DNA from: Bog-756 sp963837805
GTDB lineage: Bacteria > Actinomycetota > Acidimicrobiia > Acidimicrobiales > RAAP-2
Assembly: GCA_963837805.1 (NCBI GenBank)
Contig: CAWIOU010000016.1
Coordinates: 1-64,000 of the forward strand
Reading direction: 5' to 3'
Length of the DNA stretch: 64,000 bases
Position 1 is the first letter of the stretch, and each line of letters opens with the position of its first letter. The translations under genes and the position numbers were made by a program. The notes under the pieces were generated by a model. That model was not told the origin of the DNA, ran no database searches, and saw nothing but the letters and a program-made list of their open reading frames with translations. Below, piece after piece: positions 52,781 through 63,871 of the stretch.

Positions 52781-54031
52781 ATGACAACCGTTATCGATCC
52801 GTCGGATCGCGTCCTCGATTCAGACGACGAACTGCTCGACGCCGGCCGCGGCGCCGCCGGCGATGCCCCGACCTTCGCCTCCCTGGGCGTCGATCCGGCC
52901 CTGGTCAAGGCGCTCGCCGCCCAGGGCATCACCCACACCTTCGCCATCCAGTCGATGACGGTGGCCGATGCCCTGGCCGGCAGGGACGTGTGCGGCAAGG
53001 CCAAGACCGGATCGGGCAAGACCTTGGCCTTCGGCGTGCCCCTGCTCCAGCGCACCATGGCGGCCAGGTCCACCGAGCCGGGCCATCCCCGCGCCCTGGT
53101 ACTCGTCCCCACCCGTGAGCTGGCCGTGCAGGTCAGCGAGGTCCTCGAGCCACTGGCCAAGGAGGCGGGTCTGCGCATCGCCGCCGTGTACGGAGGGGCG
53201 GACATCGAGCGGCAGGTCAAGAAGTTGCGACGCGGCGTCGACGTGATCATCGCCACGCCCGGCCGGCTGATCGACCTCGGCGACCGGGGCGAGCTGTCGG
53301 TGGCCGACATCGAGACCCTGGTCCTCGACGAGGCGGACCGGATGGCCGACATGGGGTTCATGCCCCAGGTGGAGTGGGTGCTCCGCCGTCTGGAGCGGGT
53401 CCACCAGACCCTGTTGTTCTCGGCCACCCTCGACGGCGCCGTCGACCGCCTGGTGAGCCGGTACCTGACCGATCCGGTGATGCACGAGGTGGCCTCGCCC
53501 AGCACCACCGTCGACGCCATGGAGCATCGCTTCCTCGAGGTGCACCAGATGGACCGGGTGAAGGTCTGCGCGGCCATCTGTCGGAACTCGGACAAGACCC
53601 TGGTCTTCGTCCGCACCAAGCGGGGCGCCGACCGGTTGGTCGAGCAACTGCGCAAGGAGGGCGTCAAGGCGGACGCCATCCATGGCGATCTCCGCCAGAC
53701 CAACCGCGAGCGGACCCTCAAGGACTTCGGGGACGGCCGGCTTCCTGCTTTGGTGGCCACCGATGTGGCCGCACGCGGGCTGGACATCGACATGGTGGAC
53801 GTGGTCGTCCACTACGACCCGCCCGAGGACCACAAGGCCTACCTGCACCGTTCGGGTCGGACCGCCCGGGCCGGCGAGGCCGGGCTGGTGGTCACCCTGG
53901 TGCAGTGGAACCAGGTGCTCGAGGTGGAACGCATCCAGACCCGGATCGGGCTCAAGCTGCCCATCGTCGAGATCTTCTCCAACGACCCCAGGCTGGCCAA
54001 CCTGGCCGAGTGGCAGCCGGGCCGCGACTGA
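52781..54031 (+). CDS. DEAD-box RNA helicase
   Basis: 416 residues. Q-motif FASLGVDPALVKALAAQGI, motif I AKTGSGKT, Ia PTRELAVQ, II LDEADRM (DEAD), III SATLD, IV-V VATDVAARGLDIDMVD and VI HRSGRTARAG are all present. No extra C-terminal RNA-binding domain, so a minimal RhlE-like enzyme that remodels RNA or ribosome precursors. ATG 52781 is preceded by a GAGAGAG stretch about 16 nt away. A long leader is typical of cold-regulated helicases. Confidence 0.94.
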   Translation: MTTVIDPSDRVLDSDDELLDAGRGAAGDAPTFASLGVDPALVKALAAQGITHTFAIQSMTVADALAGRDVCGKAKTGSGKTLAFGVPLLQRTMAARSTEPGHPRALVLVPTRELAVQVSEVLEPLAKEAGLRIAAVYGGADIERQVKKLRRGVDVIIATPGRLIDLGDRGELSVADIETLVLDEADRMADMGFMPQVEWVLRRLERVHQTLLFSATLDGAVDRLVSRYLTDPVMHEVASPSTTVDAMEHRFLEVHQMDRVKVCAAICRNSDKTLVFVRTKRGADRLVEQLRKEGVKADAIHGDLRQTNRERTLKDFGDGRLPALVATDVAARGLDIDMVDVVVHYDPPEDHKAYLHRSGRTARAGEAGLVVTLVQWNQVLEVERIQTRIGLKLPIVEIFSNDPRLANLAEWQPGRD

Positions 54032-54105
54032 GCCGGACCCACCCAGGCTCCCGGCCGGTCGACCGACCGGGGCTACGGTCGGGACAGGACCACCGAGGAG
54101 AGACC

Positions 54106-54858
54106 GTGTCCGACACCCACTTCCGTGCGCCGATGACCATCGGCGCCGGCACCGAAGGCACCGAGCGCATCCTGGTGGTGACCGCCCACCCCGACGACGT
54201 CGACTTCGGCGCGGCCGGATCGGTGGCGGTGTGGACCCATGCCGGCATCGAGGTCGCCTACTGCATCGTCACCGATGGCGACGCCGGCGGCTCGGACCGG
54301 TCGATCCGGCGCGCCGACGTGGCCATGATCCGCCGCCAGGAGCAAGTGGATGCGGCCAAGGTGGTCGGTGTGACCGACGTGACCTATCTCGGGTTCCCCG
54401 ACGGACGGCTGGCTGCCGACCTCGACCTGCGGCGGGCCATCACCGGGGTGATCCGCCGGTTCCGCCCGGACCGGGTGGTCACCCAGTCACCCGAGCGCAA
54501 TTGGTCGCGCATCTACGCCAGCCACCCCGACCACATGGCGGCCGGTGAAGCGGCCATCTGCGCCGTCTACCCGGATGCGCGCAATCCGTTCGCCTTCCCC
54601 GAGCTGGTGGAGGAAGGACTCGAGCCCCATACCGTCCCCGAGATGTGGATCATGGCCACCGACCGCGCCGACCGGGTGGTCGACACCACCGACTACTTCG
54701 ACCTCAAGTTGGCCGCTCTGCGCTCGCACCGGAGCCAGGTCGGTGACGGCGACCACCTCGACAACCTGCTGCGCACCTGGATGTCGGGCACCGCGTTGGC
54801 GGCGGGACTGCCCGACGGAGCGCTGGCCGAGGCCTTCCACGTGGTGGCGACCGGGTAG
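54106..54858 (+). CDS. PIG-L family deacetylase
   Basis: 250 residues. VVTAHPDDVDFGAAG and a later SHPDHMAAGEA provide the zinc ligands (AHPDD, and H-x-D-H). Family members remove N-acetyl groups from GlcNAc derivatives; MshB (mycothiol) and Mca (mycothiol conjugate amidase) are actinobacterial examples, and this could be an Mca-like or lipid-linked sugar deacetylase. GAGGAG stands 5-6 nt before GTG 54106, and TACGGT (54074-54079) may be its -10. Its TAG overlaps the next GTG. Confidence 0.9.
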   Translation: MSDTHFRAPMTIGAGTEGTERILVVTAHPDDVDFGAAGSVAVWTHAGIEVAYCIVTDGDAGGSDRSIRRADVAMIRRQEQVDAAKVVGVTDVTYLGFPDGRLAADLDLRRAITGVIRRFRPDRVVTQSPERNWSRIYASHPDHMAAGEAAICAVYPDARNPFAFPELVEEGLEPHTVPEMWIMATDRADRVVDTTDYFDLKLAALRSHRSQVGDGDHLDNLLRTWMSGTALAAGLPDGALAEAFHVVATG

Positions 54859-55643
54859 TGACCGGCGCCGAGTCCGCCTCCACCGGGCCGCACCCGGCCG
54901 GAGGAGCGGCCGCCGGCCGCCGATGGGCGATCATCCAGCATGTCGCCCATGAGGGACCGGGCCTCATCGCCGGGGCGCTCACCGAACGCGGCCTCCCGTA
55001 CCAGGTGGTCCGGGTCGACCGCGGGGAGGCCCTGCCCGATCACCGGTCGATCGCCGGACTGGCGGTGATGGGCGGGCCCATGGGGGTCCACGACGGCGAT
55101 GGGTACCGGTGGCTGGGCCCCGAACGGGAGCTGATCGGCGAGATGGTGGACGCGGGCCGGCCGGTGCTCGGCGTGTGCCTGGGGGCCCAGCAGCTGGCCG
55201 CCGTCCTCGGTGCCGAGGTGACCACCGGGCCGGCGGACGAGGTGGGCATCGGACAGGTCGAGTTGACCGCCGCCGGCCGCAAGGACCCGGTGACCGGCCC
55301 GGAGTACGGGGGACTGGGGGACAACTCGATCCCCTGTGTCCACTGGCACCGCGACACCTTCTCGCTGCCGTCCGGAGCGGTCCATCTGGCCGCCTCCCGC
55401 CTCTATCCCCATCAGGCCTTCCGTTGGGGGGAGGTGGTCTACGGCCTGCAGTTCCATGTCGAGGTGGACCGGTCCCTGGCCGAGACGTGGCGGCATCATC
55501 TCCCGCCCGGCGTGTCGTTGGACGGACCGCGGCTGGCTCAGGTGGAAGCGGTGGGCCGCCGCCTCCTGCGCCGGTTGGTGGGGCGATGGCTGGCGGCCGC
55601 CACCGATGGGAGTCGGCCCGTCGAGGCCACGGAGCGGATGTGA
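54858..55643 (+). CDS. Class I glutamine amidotransferase
   Basis: 261 residues. The nucleophile elbow is VLGVCLGAQQ, and the other catalytic residues are in GLQFHVEVD (His, Glu). VMGGPMGVHD is the oxyanion strand. It resembles GMP-synthase-like stand-alone GATases such as those acting on gamma-glutamyl amines. Start GTG shares a base with the PIG-L stop (TAGTG), so translation is coupled. Partner synthase not identified. Confidence 0.88.
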   Translation: MTGAESASTGPHPAGGAAAGRRWAIIQHVAHEGPGLIAGALTERGLPYQVVRVDRGEALPDHRSIAGLAVMGGPMGVHDGDGYRWLGPERELIGEMVDAGRPVLGVCLGAQQLAAVLGAEVTTGPADEVGIGQVELTAAGRKDPVTGPEYGGLGDNSIPCVHWHRDTFSLPSGAVHLAASRLYPHQAFRWGEVVYGLQFHVEVDRSLAETWRHHLPPGVSLDGPRLAQVEAVGRRLLRRLVGRWLAAATDGSRPVEATERM

Positions 55644-56338
55644 AGCCGGACACCCGGGGAGAACCGGTGGCCGCGGCCGGAGCCGGGGACGGCAGCGAGC
55701 CGGTCAAGCCCGCGCTTCGCGGCGTCTTCCACGAGGTGGCCTTCTTCGTCTCCCTGGTGTCGGGCGCGGCACTGGTCTGGGCCGCGCCGACCGCCGGTTC
55801 GCGGTTGGCGGTGACCATCTATGCCGTCTCCATCTCCCTGCTGTTCGGGGTGAGCGCCCTCTTCCACCGGCACACCTGGGGACCGGTGGGGAGGAGAAGG
55901 ATGCGTCGGGCCGACCATTCCACCATCTTCATCGCCATCGCCGGGTCCTACACCGCCATCGCCGGGATCGCCCTCTCCGGCTGGGCCCGCACTGCGGTGC
56001 TTTGCATCGTGTGGGGCGGGGCCATCGTGGGCATCGCCCTGCGTCAGCTGTGGCTCGACGCCCCCAAGTGGGTGGTCGCCCTTCCCTACGTGGTGGTGGG
56101 CTGGGCCGCCGTGGCCGTGCTTCCCCAGCTGCTCCATGTCCTCGGCGCCGCCGGGTTCGCGCTGTTGCTGGCCGGCGGGCTGGCCTACTCGGCGGGGGCC
56201 GTCGTCTATGCCCTCAAACGCCCGGATCCGGTACCGGGGGTCTTCGGGTACCACGAGGTGTTCCACGCCTGCACCATCGTCGGAGCCGTGCTGCACTTCG
56301 TGGTCATCGCCTGGTTCGTCCTGCCCCTGGCCGGATAG
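55640..56338 (+). CDS. Hemolysin III family (PAQR) membrane protein
   Basis: 232 residues with seven membrane helices. SALFHRHTW, RADHSTIFIAIAGSYTAI and GYHEVFHACTIVGAVLHF bear the His and Asp residues of the PAQR-family metal site. Biochemical function in bacteria is unclear despite the name. GTG 55640 overlaps the GATase stop (GTGA). Last gene of a three-gene operon. Confidence 0.92.
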   Translation: MKPDTRGEPVAAAGAGDGSEPVKPALRGVFHEVAFFVSLVSGAALVWAAPTAGSRLAVTIYAVSISLLFGVSALFHRHTWGPVGRRRMRRADHSTIFIAIAGSYTAIAGIALSGWARTAVLCIVWGGAIVGIALRQLWLDAPKWVVALPYVVVGWAAVAVLPQLLHVLGAAGFALLLAGGLAYSAGAVVYALKRPDPVPGVFGYHEVFHACTIVGAVLHFVVIAWFVLPLAG

Positions 56339-56353
56339 GGCCGGGCCGTCCCC

Positions 56354-59053
<2,700 letters not shown>

Positions 59054-59140
59054 GGTCCCATTCTGCTTCCCCCGGGCCATCACGGCGAGCCGGGGAGCCC
59101 TGACCGGCGGCCCGACGGTCCGACCGGTCGGTCCCCCTCC

Positions 59141-59965
59141 TCAGATCCGGGTGCGGTAGCGGTGGACGGCGAGCGGGGTGAGCACGACCAGGAGTCCGAA
59201 CGACCACAGCAGGGACTGGATGACCCAGGTGGCCGTGGGCCCTCCGATCATCAGGGCGCGGCAAGCGGTGACCGTGACGCTCACCGGTTGGTAGGTGGCG
59301 AACCCCTGCAGCCAGCTGGGCATGGACGACACCGGCACGAAGGCCGAGGAGGCGAAGGTCAGCGGGAAGAGGATGGGGAACGAGATGACCTGGGCCACCT
59401 CGCTGTTGGGAGCCGACAGTCCGATGACCGCGAACCCCCACGAGAGGGCGTAGGCGAACAGGAGGATGATCAGGATGCCGGCCAGGTAGGGGAGGACGCC
59501 GGTGGTGGGTCGGAACCCGACGAGGAACCCGACGATCGAGACGATGATCACGGTGAGGACGTTCCGGCACAGGTCGGCCGTGGTGCGGCCGGCGAGCACG
59601 GCCGAGCGGGCCATGGGCAGGGCCCGGAAGCGCTCGATGAGGCCCTTTTGGAGGTCCTCGGCCAGGCCGATGCTGGTCTGCACCGAGCCGAAGGCCACGG
59701 TCTGGACGAAGATGCCCGGCATCAGGTAGTTCACGTAGGTGGTGCCGGGGGCGTTGATGGCCCCGCCGAACACGTAGCGGAACAGCAGCACGAACATGAT
59801 CGGCTGCACCGTGGAGAAGAACAGGGCCTCGGGGATGCGGGTGTAGCTGAGGATGTTCCGCTTGGTGACGGTCAGCGTGTCCGAGACGGCCCAGCGGACC
59901 CGGCTCCCGATCCTGTCCGAATGAGGGGCACCGGCGACGGTCGGGGCGACGACGGCGGTGGTCAT
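59141..59965 (-). CDS. ABC-2 type transporter permease
   Basis: 274 residues with six helices. FSTVQPIMFVLLFRYVFGGAI, the EDLQKGLIERFRALP coupling segment and YALSWGFAVIGLSAPNSEVA are typical of DrrB-like permeases. ATG 59965 has AGGAGA 6 nt upstream and overlaps the ATPase stop (ATGA). Exports a hydrophobic compound together with the ATPase. Confidence 0.92.
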   Translation of the reverse strand: MTTAVVAPTVAGAPHSDRIGSRVRWAVSDTLTVTKRNILSYTRIPEALFFSTVQPIMFVLLFRYVFGGAINAPGTTYVNYLMPGIFVQTVAFGSVQTSIGLAEDLQKGLIERFRALPMARSAVLAGRTTADLCRNVLTVIIVSIVGFLVGFRPTTGVLPYLAGILIILLFAYALSWGFAVIGLSAPNSEVAQVISFPILFPLTFASSAFVPVSSMPSWLQGFATYQPVSVTVTACRALMIGGPTATWVIQSLLWSFGLLVVLTPLAVHRYRTRI

Positions 59966-61005
59966 GAGAATTCTCCTGTGGCAATCGGCGCCACCCGCGT
60001 GGCATCGCGTCTCCAGCCGTGCCCGTCGGCCTCGGGCCCTTCTCCCTCGGTGTCGCCTTCCTCCTCGGTCCGGCGCCCGGTGAGGGCCAGGAAGACATCG
60101 TCCAGGCTCGGCTCGCGAAGCGTGAAGGTGGCCGGGACGATCCCGGCCTGGTCCAGCGAGCGGAGACTGGCCATGGCCGCTTCGGGACCCTGGTCCACCG
60201 TGACCTCCACGACGGTGCCGTTGACCGCCGGGACGTGGGGCCCGAGTCCCGCCAGCAGTTGGACGGTGCGGGCGGCATCGTCGAGGGAGCCCAGTCCGAC
60301 TTCGAGGACGGTCGCCCCGAGGTCGGCCTTCAGCTGCGTCGGCGTCCCTTCGGCGATGACCCGTCCGTGGTCGAGGACCACGAGGGTGTCGGCCAGGCGA
60401 TCCGCCTCCTCGAGGTACTGGGTGGTGAGCAGGACGGTGGTCCCGCCCCCGACCAACTGCTCGATCACCTCCCACAGGTCGTTGCGGCTCTGCGGATCGA
60501 GACCGGTGGTGGGTTCGTCGAGGAAGAGCACCGATGGCCGGGCCACGAGGGCCGCGGCCAGGTCGAGGCGTCGGCGCATCCCGCCCGAGTACGTCTTGAG
60601 GGTCCGGTCGCCGGCGTCGGCCAGATCGAACTGCACCAACAGTTCCTCGGCCCGCCCACCGACCGCGGACCGACGCAGGTGGTTGAGGTTCCCGACCATC
60701 TCGAGGTTCTCGCGGCCGGTCAGGTTCTCGTCGACGGCGGCGTACTGGCCGGCCAGTCCGATCAGGCTCCTGACCAGGCTGGCCTTTTTGGCCACGTCAT
60801 GTCCGAGCACGAGGGCCCGCCCGCCGTCGGCCCGGAGGATGGTGGTCAGAATCCTCACCGCGGTGGTCTTCCCGGAGCCGTTGGGTCCGAGCAGACCGAA
60901 CACGGTGCCTTCGGCGACGGAGAAGCTCACGCCGTCGAGGGCGCGTACCTCGAGCTTGCCCGTGAAGGTCTTCTCCAGCTGTTCGGCTTCGATCGAGTAC
61001 GGCAT
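59962..61005 (-). CDS. ABC transporter ATP-binding protein, DrrA-like
   Basis: 347 residues. Walker A GPNGSGKTT, signature YSGGMRRRLDLA, Walker B VLFLDEPTTGLDP, Q-loop and TTQYLEEADRL are in place, and the DrrA-type C-terminal domain follows (about 230-330). Such pairs give drug resistance or export lipids. ATG 61005 has AGGAATG upstream and is the family-length start. No biosynthetic cluster is adjacent, so the cargo is unknown. Confidence 0.93.
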   Translation of the reverse strand: MPYSIEAEQLEKTFTGKLEVRALDGVSFSVAEGTVFGLLGPNGSGKTTAVRILTTILRADGGRALVLGHDVAKKASLVRSLIGLAGQYAAVDENLTGRENLEMVGNLNHLRRSAVGGRAEELLVQFDLADAGDRTLKTYSGGMRRRLDLAAALVARPSVLFLDEPTTGLDPQSRNDLWEVIEQLVGGGTTVLLTTQYLEEADRLADTLVVLDHGRVIAEGTPTQLKADLGATVLEVGLGSLDDAARTVQLLAGLGPHVPAVNGTVVEVTVDQGPEAAMASLRSLDQAGIVPATFTLREPSLDDVFLALTGRRTEEEGDTEGEGPEADGHGWRRDATRVAPIATGEFS

Positions 61006-61241
61006 GCAGAGGCATTCCTGTCTGGTCGGGATCGAGGGCCCGGAGCTGCCGATGATCATGGATCACGGCCGGCTCCCCGGTTCTGGCCGACCGGGTGGGC
61101 CGGCGCCAACCGGATCGGCGTCCGGGCTGTGACCGGCATCTTACGGGCGGGTCGCGCCGACCCGGTCCGGTCCGCCCGCGGCCGGCTCCGTCGCCGCGGT
61201 GGACCGACGCGGGACCGGTCGCTTTGCCGGTTCGCCGGCGG

Positions 61242-61247
61242 TAGCCT
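61242..61247 (+). promoter_or_regulatory. -10 box for leaderless peroxiredoxin mRNA
   Basis: TAGCCT, 6 nt before ATG 61254; no ribosome-binding site. Confidence 0.5.
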
Positions 61248-61253
61248 CGCCCC

Positions 61254-61715
61254 ATGGAAAAAGGCGACGTGGTGGAGGACTTCGAGCTGCCCGACGAGGA
61301 CGGCGTCCCGCGGAAGCTGAGCGACCTGGCCGCGGCGGGGCCGGTGGTGCTGTTCTTCTATCCGGCGGCGATGACTCCGGGTTGCACGGCCGAGAGCTGT
61401 CACTTCCGGGACATGAAGGCGGAGTTCGACGCGGTCGGCGCCCAGCGGGTGGGCATCAGCGCCGACCAGGTGGAGAAGCAGAAGCGGTTTTCCGACAAGC
61501 ATTCGTTCGACTTCCCGTTGCTGTCGGACCCCGATGGTGTGGTGGCCACCCAATTCGGGGTGCGGCGCAAGGTCAAGATTCTCTCGCCGACCAAGCGGGC
61601 CACGTTCATCATCGGCCCCGACCTCCGGGTCATCGATGTCATCCAGAGCGAGGTCCGGATGAACCTGCACGCCGACCGGGCCCTCGAAATCTTGAAGGCG
61701 GGCGCGTCTTCCTGA
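61254..61715 (+). CDS. Peroxiredoxin, Bcp/PrxQ type (second copy)
   Basis: 153 residues, paralogous to the protein at 50.1-50.6 kb. FFYPAAMTPGCTAESCHFRD has the peroxidatic Cys with a second Cys five residues later. The DFPLLSDPDGVVATQFGVRR region replaces the catalytic-Thr neighbourhood of the first copy with different residues, so substrate preference may differ. The mRNA appears leaderless, unlike bcp, which has a ribosome-binding site. Confidence 0.93.
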   Translation: MEKGDVVEDFELPDEDGVPRKLSDLAAAGPVVLFFYPAAMTPGCTAESCHFRDMKAEFDAVGAQRVGISADQVEKQKRFSDKHSFDFPLLSDPDGVVATQFGVRRKVKILSPTKRATFIIGPDLRVIDVIQSEVRMNLHADRALEILKAGASS

Positions 61716-61806
61716 TCTGCGCGGCGGGAGCGCCCACCGTCCCAGTCCGGGCCGTCGTGCGATGGGAGGCTGTTCCCATGGCTGTCCGGTTGTCCCCCCC
61801 ACCCCG

Positions 61807-62289
61807 ATGAGTCCCGTACCCGGATCCGGGCACGTCGAGCAGTTGGCCCAGGCGGTGGCTGAGCGGGTGGTCAGCATCGTCATGGATGCCATCGACATCG
61901 ACGCCCTCCTCGATCGGATCGACGTCGATGCCCTGATCAGTCGGGTCGACGTGGACAAGCTCATCGACCGGGTCGACGTGGAGAAATTGATCGAGCGGGT
62001 CGACGTCCAGAAGATCATCGAGCGGGTGGACGTCGAGCAGATCGTCGAGCGGGTCGACATCGACGCGCTGATGGAGAAGACCGAGTTGGGGAGCATCATC
62101 GCCCGCTCGACCACCGGGGTGGCCTCGCAGGTGCTCGACGTGATCCGGGCCCAGGGCGTGGGCCTCGACGACTTCTTTGCCCGGTGGGTCAACCGTGTCC
62201 TGCGCCGGTCGCCGCAGGATCTGCCTCTCGGTCCCCCCATGCTGGTCGGGCCACAACCGCGTCCCGAGCTCACCGCGGGCACCTCCTGA
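61807..62289 (+). CDS. Nonapeptide-repeat protein, partner of RDD protein
   Basis: 160 residues. Residues about 29-92 are seven 9-residue repeats of the pattern (V/I)D-x-(L/I)(I/L)-x-(R/K)(V/I)D, for example VDKLIDRVD and VEKLIERVD, encoded by 27-nt units. Periodicity of hydrophobics suggests a long solenoid or coiled helical rod. The C-terminal part (TTGVASQVLDVIRAQ and the LDDFFARWVNRVLRR helix) is amphipathic and could touch the membrane. No known domain. The TGATG overlap with the RDD gene implies the two act together. Similar repeat proteins next to RDD genes occur in other actinobacteria. Confidence 0.82.
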   Translation: MSPVPGSGHVEQLAQAVAERVVSIVMDAIDIDALLDRIDVDALISRVDVDKLIDRVDVEKLIERVDVQKIIERVDVEQIVERVDIDALMEKTELGSIIARSTTGVASQVLDVIRAQGVGLDDFFARWVNRVLRRSPQDLPLGPPMLVGPQPRPELTAGTS

Positions 62290-62810
62290 TGGCCCCGACG
62301 ACCACCGCGGCGCCGATCGAGGGCCGACAGGGCCACTACGCCGGCGCTGTCAGCAGGCTGGTGGCCTTCGCCGCCGACGTGGGCGCCTCATGGGGCTTGT
62401 TCACCTTGGGGGCCGCCGCGCTGGCCTTCTCCATCCAACTGATCACGGGTTCGTCGTTCAAGCTGAGCAACTACCAGGTCGCCTCGCTGATCGCCGCGGT
62501 GATCTGGGAGTTCGTCTACTTCGCCTATCAGTGGACCCTCAACGGGAAGACGCTCGGGATGGCCGTCCTCGGGATCCGGGTGGTCAAGACCGACGGCTCG
62601 CCGATCGGTGCCCGGGAGGCGGTCCTGCGCACGCTCGCCCTCCCGCTGAGCTTCCTCATCCTCGGGCTCGGGTTCGTCGGCATCCTCACCAACCGGGACC
62701 GACACGCGCTCCACGACCGCCTGGCCGGTACCGCGGTGGTGTACTCGTGGGACGCCAGGGCGGCCCGACTGCGCTGGCTGGCCAAGCAGGACCCGGTCCC
62801 GCCGCCCTGA
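62289..62810 (+). CDS. RDD family membrane protein
   Basis: 173 residues with three to four helices. SRLVAFAADVGASWGLF holds the R and D of the RDD motif, and TLNGKTLGMAVLGIRVV plus DRHALHDRLAGTAVV are conserved. RDD proteins may be small transporters or ion antiporters; function here is unknown. ATG 62289 overlaps the repeat-protein stop by one base. Confidence 0.9.
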   Translation: MAPTTTAAPIEGRQGHYAGAVSRLVAFAADVGASWGLFTLGAAALAFSIQLITGSSFKLSNYQVASLIAAVIWEFVYFAYQWTLNGKTLGMAVLGIRVVKTDGSPIGAREAVLRTLALPLSFLILGLGFVGILTNRDRHALHDRLAGTAVVYSWDARAARLRWLAKQDPVPPP

Positions 62811-62839
62811 GCCGCGGCCCCTTGTGCCAGGATCTCGGC

Positions 62840-62917
62840 GTGGACCCGGAGGTAGGGGAGCACCCAGGGGAGCCGGTCGTGACCGAGGCCGGCGAGGCGA
62901 CCGAGGGGGCACCGTGA
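62840..62917 (+). CDS. Possible 25-codon leader peptide gene before alkB-like gene
   Basis: GTG 62840 is 6 nt after CAGGAT (62828-62833), the leaderless arrangement seen elsewhere in this window, and opens an acidic 25-residue peptide starting MDPEVGEHPGEP whose TGA overlaps the GTG of the AlkB gene. It may be a leader ORF for translational coupling or chance. No family match. Confidence 0.3.
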   Translation: MDPEVGEHPGEPVVTEAGEATEGAP

Positions 62918-63681
62918 CCCGCCTCATCCCGCCACCACCGTCGGTGGTGGCTCCCGGGGCCGTCCATCTGCCCCGGTGGCTCGATGCCGACGGCCAGCAG
63001 GCGCTGGTCGCGTCCTGCCGCCAATGGGCCGAGGAGTCCGGTGGCCTCCGGGCGCCCCGCATGCCCAGGGGCGGGACGATGTCGGTCCAGATCACCTGTC
63101 TCGGGTGGCACTGGCATCCCTACCGGTATTCGAGGACGGTGGACGACGGCGACGGCCGGCCCGTGCCCGGTTTCCCCGCCTGGCTCGGCGATCTGGGCCG
63201 ACAGGCGGTGGCCGACGCCGCGGCCGTCGACCGGAGCGTGCTCGCATCGACCGGTGGAGGAGCCACCGTCGACATCGGTGAGGCCGTGGCCTCCTATGTT
63301 CCCGACGTCGCCCTCGTCAACTGGTACGGACCTGGTGCCCGGATGGGCATGCATGCCGACCGCGAGGAACCGAGCGCGGCCCCGGTCGTCTCGTTGAGTC
63401 TCGGAGATTCCTGCCTGTTCCGCTTCGGTACCGCCGAGAGCCGCGGGCGTCCGTGGTCCGATGTCGAGCTCGAGTCCGGCGATCTGTTCGTGTTCGGAGG
63501 TCCGGCGCGGCGTGCCTTCCACGGCGTGCCCAAGGTCCGTCCCGGCACGGGTGACCCGCAGATCGGCTTGGATACCGGTCGATTCAACGTGACGCTGCGC
63601 GAGTCGGGACTCGCCGATCCCATGGTGACGGAGCGTGGTCGACGCGGGACGACGTCACCAAATGCTTGCCGAAGCGGGTGA
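62914..63681 (+). CDS. alkB: AlkB-like Fe(II)/2-oxoglutarate dioxygenase
   Basis: 255 residues. Iron ligands: His and Asp in MGMHADREE (H-x-D) and a distal His in RRAFHGVP. The 2-oxoglutarate-binding Arg residues are in GRFNVTLRES (R-x-N-x-T-x-R). VNWYGPGARMG is the nucleotide-recognition lid. It demethylates 1-methyladenine and 3-methylcytosine in DNA or RNA by oxidation. GTG 62914 has GAGGGGG upstream. Last gene before the RiPP locus; no sign that it belongs to it. Confidence 0.93.
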   Translation: MTRLIPPPPSVVAPGAVHLPRWLDADGQQALVASCRQWAEESGGLRAPRMPRGGTMSVQITCLGWHWHPYRYSRTVDDGDGRPVPGFPAWLGDLGRQAVADAAAVDRSVLASTGGGATVDIGEAVASYVPDVALVNWYGPGARMGMHADREEPSAAPVVSLSLGDSCLFRFGTAESRGRPWSDVELESGDLFVFGGPARRAFHGVPKVRPGTGDPQIGLDTGRFNVTLRESGLADPMVTERGRRGTTSPNACRSG

Positions 63682-63690
63682 GGCCGATGG

Positions 63691-63719
63691 TAAGATCCTC
63701 GGACCAACGAAAGGGGCAG
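63691..63719 (+). promoter_or_regulatory. -10 box and ribosome-binding site of the RiPP precursor
   Basis: TAAGAT (63691-63696) with TTGCCG 19 nt upstream (63666-63671), inside the last codons of alkB. AAAGGGGCAG (63710-63719) ends 2 nt before the ATG at 63722. The precursor thus has its own promoter and a strong ribosome-binding site, unlike the many leaderless genes here. Confidence 0.5.
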
Positions 63720-63721
63720 AA

Positions 63722-63832
63722 ATGAAGGACAAGCGCACGTATGAGAAGCCGGAACTGCAGCGTCTCGGGCTTCTCCGTGACCTGACCAAGCACAACTTCA
63801 GCAACTTCAACGGCTTCAACGGCCCTAGCTGA
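63722..63832 (+). CDS. RiPP precursor peptide with lasso-type leader
   Basis: 36 residues. The leader (1-23) carries Y7-x2-P10-x-L12-x3-G16-x5-T22-K23 (YEKPELQRLGLLRDLTK), the motif read by the PqqD-like RRE protein in lasso-peptide loci, with Thr at the penultimate leader position. Cleavage after Lys23 would release HNFSNFNGFNGPS. That core lacks any Asp or Glu and starts with His, so the normal lasso isopeptide ring (Gly/Ala/Ser/Cys1 to Asp/Glu7-9) cannot form. The core is made of NF and NG pairs. A PqqD-like gene follows 39 nt downstream. What the core becomes cannot be told from this window. Confidence 0.85.
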   Translation: MKDKRTYEKPELQRLGLLRDLTKHNFSNFNGFNGPS

Positions 63833-63871
63833 TCCGCTTGACGACCTTGGTCCAGCCGAGCCGTTGACGTT

